Shown: positions 34,093-40,207 of the stretch, piece after piece
Numbering within the stretch: position 1 is the stretch's first letter
Layout: each line of letters starts with the position of its first letter
Notes under the pieces: generated by a model
The model's database searches: none
What the model was told of the DNA's origin: nothing
The model's input: the letters and a program-made list of their open reading frames with translations, nothing else
NCBI GenBank assembly: GCA_025356015.1
Contig: JANXYO010000110.1
Coordinates: forward strand, 1-52,890
Direction of reading: 5' to 3'
From: Spirochaetaceae bacterium
GTDB lineage: Bacteria > Spirochaetota > Spirochaetia > Treponematales > Rectinemataceae
DNA length: 52,890 nt
Position numbers and translations under genes: made by a program

Positions 34093-34134
34093 CTTTCTTC
34101 GTGAAAGTAAACCACGCCCTCATACCCCTGTCAA
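34093..34134 (-). promoter_or_regulatory. Sigma-70 promoter with overlapping palindrome, solute-binding operon
   Basis: On the minus strand, TTGACA (34129-34134) and TTTACT (34106-34111) are exactly 17 bp apart. The palindrome CTTTC-ttcgt-GAAAG (34093-34107) overlaps the -10 and the expected start near 34099. A repressor bound there would block transcription. The divergent DeoR-type gene at 34322 is the natural candidate. Confidence 0.6.
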
Positions 34135-34321
34135 CCTATTTTTGCCGCCCGAGACAGCATCGCAAGCCAGCAAAAACAGGCCCCTCTTGCTTGCGCCGCA
34201 GGGAATGGCGCGATAAGATACGATCATTAACTCGCTATTCTGATCGGTACTCGCCAGCTTCACCGGCACAAAGCCGCATTGGCATCAGCAGCATATACTC
34301 GCAAAGGCGGAGGGCGCAAAC

Positions 34322-35104
34322 TTGAGGGGCTCGGGAAGGATTATCGCTCAGAGAAGACAGAGGCTCATCCAGCTGCTCGAGCACGAAGGCGGAGCCAAGG
34401 TCCTCGATCTCCGCGAAAAGCTGGGCGTTTCGGAGATCACCATCCGCCGGGATCTCGAGGAGCTCGCGGACGAGGGCCTCGTCGAGCGCTATCACGGCGG
34501 AGCCCGGCTCAAGGACCGCCCCGTGATGGAGCTCGTCTACGAAGACAAGAGCCTCCTCCACGCGGCCACGAAGGGCGCGATCGGAGCCGCAGCGGCCGCC
34601 CTGGTCAGCGAGCGGTCGACCATCCTGCTCAACGCCGGCTCGACAGCCCTCGCCGTCCTCCACCACCTGCGCGACCGCTCCCTGCGGGTGGTCACCAACA
34701 ACGCAGCGGCGCCCGCCGAGATCGGCGGTTCCAATGTCGAGCTCATCCTCCTCGGCGGCGAGTACAGGGCGAAGTCCCGCTCCCTCTTTGGGGACTTCGC
34801 TGCCCTCACCCTGTCCCAGGTGCACGCGTCGATGTGCATCCTCGGCGTCAACGGGGTGAGCGCGAAGACCGGGCTCACCTTCTCCGTCTATACCGAGGCG
34901 GCGATCAACCGGCTCATGGCTGAACGCTGCAACGGAGAGGTCGTGGTCGTCGCCGACGGCACAAAGGTCGGCACCACCTCGAACTTCGCCTGCGTCCCCA
35001 TCTCCCGGGTCCACGTCCTGGTCACCGACGCCTCAGCCGACCCGCAGGAGCTCGCCGCCATCGAGGCCTCGGGGGTCAGGGTCATAGTCGTCCCGCGACC
35101 TTGA
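34322..35104 (+). CDS. DeoR-family regulator divergent from the sulfoquinovosidase operon
   Basis: This repressor has 260 aa. The helix-turn-helix region reads RRQRLIQLLEHEGGAKVLDL, LREKLGVSEITIRRDLEELA and then the hallmark RYHGGARL. The DeoR sensor domain (about 80-235) includes TILLNAGSTALAVLHHL, VVTNNAAAP and LGGEYRAKSRSLFGDFA. The start is TTG at 34322, supported by GGAGGG seven bases upstream; no in-frame ATG is better placed. E. coli CsqR (YihW), the repressor of the sulfoquinovose operon, is also DeoR-type and divergent, which supports a matching role here. The stop overlaps the tRNA-Leu promoter. Confidence 0.9.
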   Translation: MRGSGRIIAQRRQRLIQLLEHEGGAKVLDLREKLGVSEITIRRDLEELADEGLVERYHGGARLKDRPVMELVYEDKSLLHAATKGAIGAAAAALVSERSTILLNAGSTALAVLHHLRDRSLRVVTNNAAAPAEIGGSNVELILLGGEYRAKSRSLFGDFAALTLSQVHASMCILGVNGVSAKTGLTFSVYTEAAINRLMAERCNGEVVVVADGTKVGTTSNFACVPISRVHVLVTDASADPQELAAIEASGVRVIVVPRP

Positions 35105-35130
35105 CCCTGCGACGCGGTGGCCGATATCAT
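35101..35130 (+). promoter_or_regulatory. tRNA-Leu promoter
   Basis: TTGACC (35101-35106) and TATCAT (35125-35130) are 18 bp apart and lie 13 bp before the mature tRNA 5' end. The -35 box includes the stop codon of the DeoR gene. Confidence 0.55.
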
Positions 35131-35142
35131 TTCCCTTCGACC

Positions 35143-35228
35143 GCCGGGGTGGTGGAATTGGTAGACACCAGGGACTTAAAATCCCTTGCGCAGCAATGCG
35201 CGTGCGGGTTCAAGACCCGTCCCCGGCA
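35143..35228 (+). tRNA. tRNA-Leu (anticodon UAA)
   Basis: A class II tRNA with a long variable arm. Acceptor arm GCCGGGG pairs with CCCCGGC, discriminator A at 35228. The D-arm has AATTGGTAGAC, the anticodon stem AGGGA/TCCCT holds loop CTTAAAA with anticodon TAA at 35177-35179, and the T-arm is CGGGTTCAAGACCCG. The 3' CCA is not encoded. It reads UUA and UUG, rare codons in this GC-rich genome. The downstream sequence contains an exact inverted copy of the T-arm region. Confidence 0.95.
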
Positions 35229-35251
35229 ACATTGAGGGACGGGTCTTGAAC
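35208..35251. repeat. Inverted copy of the tRNA-Leu T-arm
   Basis: GTTCAAGACCCGTCCC (35208-35223, T-arm and 3' acceptor start) is repeated in perfect inverted form as GGGACGGGTCTTGAAC (35236-35251), with 12 bases between. The unprocessed transcript could fold this 16-bp stem instead of the tRNA T-arm. It may be a terminator-like trailer or a snap-back duplication. An attachment site would be a direct, not inverted, copy. Confidence 0.85.
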
Positions 35252-35315
35252 GGCGGATCGCGCTGCGCGGGAGCGCAGGGAGGCACGCACGATGCGTGCC
35301 TCCAGCGATCCGCCG
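35251..35315. other. Three-way-junction palindrome downstream of tRNA-Leu
   Basis: An outer stem CGGCGGATCGC (35251-35261) / GCGATCCGCCG (35305-35315) encloses two hairpins: CTGCGC-ggga-GCGCAG (35263-35278) and GGAGGCACGC-acgat-GCGTGCCTCC (35279-35303). All 27 base pairs are perfect. It lies between the tRNA and the converging receiver gene. It could be a bidirectional terminator, a small structured RNA or a mobile repeat unit. Confidence 0.7.
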
Positions 35316-35367
35316 CGGCCCGGAGCGAGCGAACACGATGTTAGCGAGCGGAAGGCGACACCAGGAC

Positions 35368-35748
35368 CTAGATCGCCCGGTCGGCGCAGGTCAGGCAGGT
35401 TATGCAATCGACGATCTCCTCGATCCTCGAAGGCTTCTTCAGGAAGGCGTCTCCCCCTGCCTTCATCGCCTCCTCCTGGACGCTCACATCGCCGCTGCTG
35501 AACACGATCTTTATTCCCGGGTCGGTCTTCCTGATCTCGTGCATCAACTCAATGCCGCTCATGAGGGGCATCCTGTAGTCGACAAGGATGAGGTTGGGCC
35601 GCGTGGAGGCGACCCTCAGCTTCTCAAGTGCCGAGGGACCGTTGCTCGCGACAAATGCCACGGGTATGGCCAGGTGCTCGAAGAGCATCTCGTAGGTCTT
35701 CAGCATCAGGGGATCATCGTCGACTACTCCGACTCTCGCGCTTCCCAT
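35368..35748 (-). CDS. Stand-alone receiver (CheY-like) response regulator
   Basis: This is a single receiver domain of 126 aa with no output domain. Acidic pocket VVDDDP (8-13), phospho-acceptor Asp in LILVDYRMPLMSG, Ser/Thr in VFSSGD and Lys in FLKKPS are present. ATG 35748 has GAGGAGGG upstream, two bases past the kinase stop, so it is cotranscribed with the PAS kinase at 35751-37409 and is its likely target. A phosphorelay intermediate or a switch-binding protein are both possible. Confidence 0.9.
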   Translation of the reverse strand: MGSARVGVVDDDPLMLKTYEMLFEHLAIPVAFVASNGPSALEKLRVASTRPNLILVDYRMPLMSGIELMHEIRKTDPGIKIVFSSGDVSVQEEAMKAGGDAFLKKPSRIEEIVDCITCLTCADRAI

Positions 35749-35750
35749 GC

Positions 35751-37409
35751 CTAGCCCTCCTCAAACGCAGGTAGATGGACCACGAATCTGGTTCCCTGCT
35801 CACAGCTGCCCAGGACCCTGTCCTGGCATTCCACCCTGCCTCCAAATCCTTCCACAAGAGACCTGACGAGGTAAAGCCCCAGCCCGGTGCCCTTTGCCAT
35901 CGTACCTCCCCTCTTCAGCCTCTGGAAGACCTCGGCCTTGAGCTGGTCCGGGATGCCCCTTCCGTTGTCCTCGATTTCCACCCTCCAGAAGGGACGGGAC
36001 TCGAGACTGACCCTGTGGATCTCGATGCCTATCTCGAGCTTGCCCTGGGAATGCTTCACCGCGTTGTCCAGAAGGTTCGCGAACGCATTCTTCAAGATTG
36101 GATTGGCACGGACCAGGCATGGGCTCTGTTGTGAATAGTCGATGGCAAGCTCCCTGCCGGGGATGTTGGAGTACAGCTTGAGCAGGTCCTCGATCATCCT
36201 GCCGAGGTCAACCGCCTCAAAGCGGTAGTCGCCGGTCTTGAGCCTCTGCAGCATCCGGACATTGTCGATCAGCCTTGCGGCCTTCTCGAGGGTCTCTATC
36301 GAAACCTCGATCAGCCTGCCATTTGACCCGTCGATCTGGCCATTCAGGACCAGGATCTCCCGGGCAAGGCCGAGCTGGAGGAGCATGATCTGGTGCATGT
36401 TGCTGATGTCGTGGCCCATCAGATCGAGGTAGAGCTCGGCCTGGGCTTTCGCCTCCTGCAGCTCGGACTCGGCCTGCTTGCGTGAGGTGATGTCCTGGCC
36501 CTGGGCGATGGTCGCCTGAAGGATGCCCGACTCATCGTAGATGTTCGCCGAGTTCCAGAGAGCGGTCCGCACTCCGCCGAATTTGTAGTGGATCGGAATC
36601 TCGACCGAGTCCCAGTGCTCGCCCTCGAGGGTCTTCCTTATCTTCTCGAGGGCCTCTTCCTTGCTTGCCGGCGGGAAGAGAAGGCCCAGCTGCCTGCCGA
36701 GCACCTCGCAGGCCCGGTATCCGGAAAGCCGTTCGAAGGCCTGGTTGAACCTCGTGATGACGAAGCCTGAGTCCCACACTATGATGGGGGCATTGGCTGA
36801 GCCTATCAGGCTCTCCAGGTAATAGCGGGCCTCGTCAAGAGAGCGAGTCACCGAGACGAGCTCGGAATTGTTGCGCCGCAGCTCCTCGTTCGTCGCCTGC
36901 AGCTCCTCGGACTGCGCCGCGATCTTCTCCTGCCTGAGCTCGAGCTCGTTGTTTATCTTCTGGATTTCTGATGATCTCTCGCGCAGCTGCTCAAGCATCC
37001 TTTCCCTTTCCAGCTCGGCGCTCTTGCGATCGGTGATGTCGTTGAAGAGGATGCCGAGCTTGCGGCTCTCCGGCCCTCCGATCCGGAATGCGCGTACATC
37101 GTAGAACCGCCCGGTGTCCCTTGCCTCGATTTCGAAACAGGCGGGAACCCCAGTCCTGGCGACCTGCCAGTACAGCTCAAGCCAGCGGCTCCGCCCGGTC
37201 TCGTGGAGCTCGCGCAGCGGGTCACCGTCATGGGTGCCAGCCATCTGTCTCAGGAAGGCTGGATTCATCTCCTTGAAAACGCAATCCCCGGGTAGGCCTT
37301 CCTCATCGAGAAGGATCTCGATGGCGCAGAACCCCTCGTTCAGGGATTCGAAGAGCTTGCGATATCCTTCCTCGGACCCGCTGGAAGCCTCCTCGGCCTT
37401 GCCAATCAT
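35751..37409 (-). CDS. Cytoplasmic PAS-PAS sensor histidine kinase
   Basis: This kinase has 552 aa and no membrane helix. The first PAS domain (about 15-140) includes LFESLNEGFCAIEILLDEEG. A long coiled coil (about 145-215, rich in Glu, Leu, Gln) leads to a second PAS (about 220-340, SANAPIIVWDSGFVITRFNQAFE). The phospho-acceptor region is DLMGHDISNMHQIMLLQL with His333, unlike the common HELRTP box. The HATPase domain has NLLDNAVKHS and GTGLGLYLVRSLVEGFGG. ATG 37409 overlaps the previous gene's stop (ATGA); the longer frame is read-through. It likely signals to the receiver encoded next. Confidence 0.9.
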   Translation of the reverse strand: MIGKAEEASSGSEEGYRKLFESLNEGFCAIEILLDEEGLPGDCVFKEMNPAFLRQMAGTHDGDPLRELHETGRSRWLELYWQVARTGVPACFEIEARDTGRFYDVRAFRIGGPESRKLGILFNDITDRKSAELERERMLEQLRERSSEIQKINNELELRQEKIAAQSEELQATNEELRRNNSELVSVTRSLDEARYYLESLIGSANAPIIVWDSGFVITRFNQAFERLSGYRACEVLGRQLGLLFPPASKEEALEKIRKTLEGEHWDSVEIPIHYKFGGVRTALWNSANIYDESGILQATIAQGQDITSRKQAESELQEAKAQAELYLDLMGHDISNMHQIMLLQLGLAREILVLNGQIDGSNGRLIEVSIETLEKAARLIDNVRMLQRLKTGDYRFEAVDLGRMIEDLLKLYSNIPGRELAIDYSQQSPCLVRANPILKNAFANLLDNAVKHSQGKLEIGIEIHRVSLESRPFWRVEIEDNGRGIPDQLKAEVFQRLKRGGTMAKGTGLGLYLVRSLVEGFGGRVECQDRVLGSCEQGTRFVVHLPAFEEG

Positions 37410-37999
37410 CCCTTTTCCCTCGGCCAGGCCAGGACTATCCTGATCAGCTCCTCGGCGCATGCGGGCCTCGGGCTTCCCGGCGCCTTTCCAGTGCCGACCA
37501 TTTCGCCATCTGGCACCACGACGATGCCCATGCGTGCGGAATCGAAAGCCGCGATGAAATCGCGGCATTCCCTTATGTAAGTCTCGAGTGCCCCTGCCTT
37601 GGCTTCGAGCATCATCCGCTCCGTCTCGGCGGGGAAACTGTACCTCGCCAAGGGCCGCGATGGCCTAGGCTCGCAGAAGAGTGACCAAGCCGCCTGTTTG
37701 ATCCCCCGCCCGGATCGAGAGATGTATTTCTCATTGTCGCGGTTGACGAGGAGATATTCGAAGCCTCGTTTCTTGGTGAGAAGGACGGAGCCCGGGGCGC
37801 TGACCAAGGGGCTATAGCCCTCCGCCTCCAGGATAGACGAGATGCCCTCACAGATCATCCTGCACTTCTCGGAGAAAGCGGTTTCGATGAGGAGGCTGAC
37901 CCTTTCGGAGAGTTCCTTGCCTATCGATAGGAGATCCTCGTCGCGCGTCCTCAAGGCGATGAGTTCGGCTGCGCCGCAGACCTGGTCCGGCATCAGCAT
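37406..37999 (-). CDS. Hypothetical protein, first gene of a signalling operon
   Basis: I do not recognise this 197-residue soluble protein. It begins helical (ELIALRTRDEDLLSIGKELSERVSLL), then CRMICEGISSILEAEGYSPLV, a strand-rich middle (SVLLTKKRGFEYLLVNRDNEKYISR), a long helix ERMMLEAKAGALETYIRE, and a strand MGIVVVPDGEMVG. ATG 37999 has GGAGG seven bases upstream. The four-base overlap with the PAS kinase means tight co-expression, so it may supply the input signal or tune the kinase. An A/T-rich TATATTAT patch at about 38040-38055 probably holds the operon promoter. Confidence 0.7.
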   Translation of the reverse strand: MLMPDQVCGAAELIALRTRDEDLLSIGKELSERVSLLIETAFSEKCRMICEGISSILEAEGYSPLVSAPGSVLLTKKRGFEYLLVNRDNEKYISRSGRGIKQAAWSLFCEPRPSRPLARYSFPAETERMMLEAKAGALETYIRECRDFIAAFDSARMGIVVVPDGEMVGTGKAPGSPRPACAEELIRIVLAWPREKG

Positions 38000-38147
38000 C
38001 CTGCTCCCTCCTCGCAGTCTCGGGTGGGCCGAAGTTTGTGATCATAATATAATAATGACTGAATGCATCGAGTGAGTAATAATGAACTTTCGGTCCATGC
38101 CAACGGGAGTGGCCAGGGCGGCGCAAGGCGGGCGGAGGCGGGGGAAC

Positions 38148-38963
38148 CTAGCCTGGCCCCTCCCCGCCTGGCTCCTCCTCCCCTTGGAGGAAGGGCAGGA
38201 AATAGCCAAGGAATTCCCCCATCCTCACAATGTGGAGGGCGTGTCCCCCGGGTATGTCGTGGACCAGGGCGCGGGGGAATTCCTCACCAAGTATGTGCAC
38301 GATCTGCTTGAGGAAGGCTGGCGAGTCCCTGCTCTTGAAAAGGAGTACCGGCTTCGCGAAGGCCCTGACCTTGGCGATGTCGTCCGAATGCTGGTAGGTC
38401 GCGTCGCCGTGGGCCAGTGACTGGCGATGCGCGAACCAGGCTGGCCAGCCGGCGAGATCCCTCGGGTCGAGGTTGGGCGGGACGAAGCCCGCGAAATGGC
38501 AGAACCAGGCGAGCTGTTCCTCGCTGATCTCGGTTCTCCACATGGCAGCCAGAAGCCGCTGCTGCTCAAGCAATTCTGGCGAAAGGGGGCCGCGCGATCG
38601 CTGGACCCATATCGCGGGAGGTTCGATAAGGGTGAGACTGCGCACCCGATCGGGATTGTCGATGGCGTAGCTAAGCGCGACCTCGGCCCCGAAGGACCAG
38701 GCCGCCAGATCGGCCTCGAGGACGCCCTCACGGTTTATGGCCTCGCCAAGGGCGCGCTGCTCCATGCCGACGCAATACCCTTCCGGGAGACGCTCGTTCC
38801 TCAGGCCCAGGTCGACGTTGAGGAGCTGCACCCTGATGACCCTGTGGTCCCTCGCGAGACGAGCGACATGGGGCTTCCACGAAAGCCACCCGGTGAGGCC
38901 TCCGGGCACGAGGACGATGGGCGGTCCATCCCCCACGATTTCGGTCTTCATAGCCTCTCGCAT
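38148..38963 (-). CDS. Alpha/beta-fold hydrolase
   Basis: This single-domain hydrolase has 271 aa. The oxyanion strand IVLVPGGLTGWLSW, nucleophile elbow AWSFGAE (Ser in place of the GxSxG centre, with Ala first), and the C-terminal IPGGHALH with a likely catalytic His can be read. I choose ATG 38963, six bases from the GGGGGAGG ribosome site; ATG 38969 touches that site. It follows the carboxylesterase gene by 13 bp on the same strand. The substrate is unknown; there is no signal peptide. Confidence 0.88.
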   Translation of the reverse strand: MREAMKTEIVGDGPPIVLVPGGLTGWLSWKPHVARLARDHRVIRVQLLNVDLGLRNERLPEGYCVGMEQRALGEAINREGVLEADLAAWSFGAEVALSYAIDNPDRVRSLTLIEPPAIWVQRSRGPLSPELLEQQRLLAAMWRTEISEEQLAWFCHFAGFVPPNLDPRDLAGWPAWFAHRQSLAHGDATYQHSDDIAKVRAFAKPVLLFKSRDSPAFLKQIVHILGEEFPRALVHDIPGGHALHIVRMGEFLGYFLPFLQGEEEPGGEGPG

Positions 38964-38976
38964 GGCCATCCTCCCC

Positions 38977-39639
38977 CTATCGGGCGATCTTCTGAGCTAG
39001 CCAGAAGGATATGTCGCGCAGGCTTTCGGAAGCGACCTCATGGCCCATGGGATACTCCCTGTAGTCAAGGTCGACACCCATGGAGGAAAGCCTGTCCCTG
39101 GCTGCCCTTCCATATCCGATCGGCAGGACCCCATCCTGGATGCCGTGCGCGATGAACACAGACAGCGAGGAAAGTGCCTCATGCCCGGCGACAAGGGGGA
39201 GAACCTCAGGCAGGAGGCGGCCGCTCATCGCGACAATCCCGGCGACCCTCTCGGGGCTGGTCAGTGCCACGCTGAGTCCGATCACCGCGCCCTGGCTGAA
39301 TCCCATGAGAAAAACCCTCTTCGCATCAAGACGGTATTCGGCCACGAGTTCGTCGATGAACCGGAGGAGGAGGAGCCGGCTGGCCTCGGCCTCGTCGGCT
39401 CGTATCACCGGTCCCTCGGGCCCGGCCTGGACGTGGAACCAAGCGTAGGCTTCCTCGCCCATGCGGTGGGGTGCCCTCGCGCTCACGCAGAAGAGGCGGC
39501 CGTCAAGTTCGGGGGCGAGGCTCAGCAGGTCGAACTCATTGCTGCCAATGCCGTGAAGCAGGAGCAGGAGCGGAGGGGGCCCCCCGGACTCCGAGCTGGG
39601 CTCGCTGATCTCGTGCACCAGGGACAGGTCCTTGATCAT
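38977..39639 (-). CDS. Phospholipase/carboxylesterase family esterase
   Basis: This serine esterase of 220 aa is of the YpfH/EstB type. LLLLHGIGSNEFDL forms the oxyanion region; the catalytic triad is Ser115 (GFSQGA), Asp169 (HGIQD) and His200 (YPMGHEV). ATG 39639 is the first start at the homologous N-terminus; the frame to 39747 extends into the divergent promoter. A TATACT -10 on the minus strand lies at 39674-39679. It is cotranscribed with the second hydrolase gene. Confidence 0.9.
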   Translation of the reverse strand: MIKDLSLVHEISEPSSESGGPPPLLLLLHGIGSNEFDLLSLAPELDGRLFCVSARAPHRMGEEAYAWFHVQAGPEGPVIRADEAEASRLLLLRFIDELVAEYRLDAKRVFLMGFSQGAVIGLSVALTSPERVAGIVAMSGRLLPEVLPLVAGHEALSSLSVFIAHGIQDGVLPIGYGRAARDRLSSMGVDLDYREYPMGHEVASESLRDISFWLAQKIAR

Positions 39640-39720
39640 CCTAGGCAACCCCTCTTGAACAGGCTCTCCTACAAGTATACCGGGAAAAGGCCAGGTATTG
39701 ACGGGAAGGAATCGCACGCC

Positions 39721-39748
39721 TTGACTCCTCGGGCCAGCACAGTACAAT
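39721..39748 (+). promoter_or_regulatory. Sigma-70 promoter with very short leader
   Basis: TTGACT (39721-39726) and TACAAT (39743-39748) are 16 bp apart, a near-consensus promoter. The start of transcription should fall near 39755, only about six bases before the ATG at 39761, so the message would be almost leaderless. Confidence 0.55.
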
Positions 39749-39760
39749 TCTGGTCAGGAT

Positions 39761-40183
39761 ATGGAAAAGCACCGGTTCTTCGCTGCCCTTGTGCTCTGCC
39801 TTGCACTTCTTCCTCTCGCCGCCGAGGGCCCGGCCGAGACCAAGACAGCTCTGCCTTTCATCGGTGCCTGGCGGGTGGTCATGGTCGGACTGACCGATCC
39901 GAAGACCGGTGTCTCGAAACTCAGCTCGCCCGAATCCCGGCACTACACCTTCTACATAGACAAGACAGGGCAGATGAAGAAGGGCGCGGTCAGCACCATG
40001 TTTTCCTGGAATTGGGACGGCAAGAACCTGGGCCTCCGCTTCAGCGACGGAGGGATCGAGAAATTCTCGAGCGTCATTTCCGCGAGTTCGAATGACAGCA
40101 CCAGCCTCGGCCTCACCGGCGATTTCGACTTCAATGTCGACGGCCACATCTGGACTGTCTCGATGAGCCTATGGAAAGAGTAA
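39761..40183 (+). CDS. Secreted hypothetical protein, 140 aa
   Basis: The signal peptide MEKHRFFAALVLCLALLPLAA is followed by EGPAETK, so cleavage is likely near residue 21. The mature part is strand-rich with alternating hydrophobic residues (GAWRVVMVGL, HYTFYIDKTGQM, MFSWNWDGKNLGLRF, DFDFNVDGHIWTVSMSLW). It has the look of a small lipocalin-like beta barrel, but I cannot assign a family. Its own promoter is at 39721. The kinase gene begins 24 bp downstream, so it could be an extracytoplasmic partner of that sensor. Confidence 0.7.
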   Translation: MEKHRFFAALVLCLALLPLAAEGPAETKTALPFIGAWRVVMVGLTDPKTGVSKLSSPESRHYTFYIDKTGQMKKGAVSTMFSWNWDGKNLGLRFSDGGIEKFSSVISASSNDSTSLGLTGDFDFNVDGHIWTVSMSLWKE

Positions 40184-40207
40184 AAAAAGCGCCAGGGGAG
40201 CCAGAGC

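Noticed and set aside
35208-35251. Integration attachment site at tRNA-Leu
   Set aside because: An att repeat would be a direct copy of the tRNA 3' end. This copy is inverted, and no integrase or phage gene is near.
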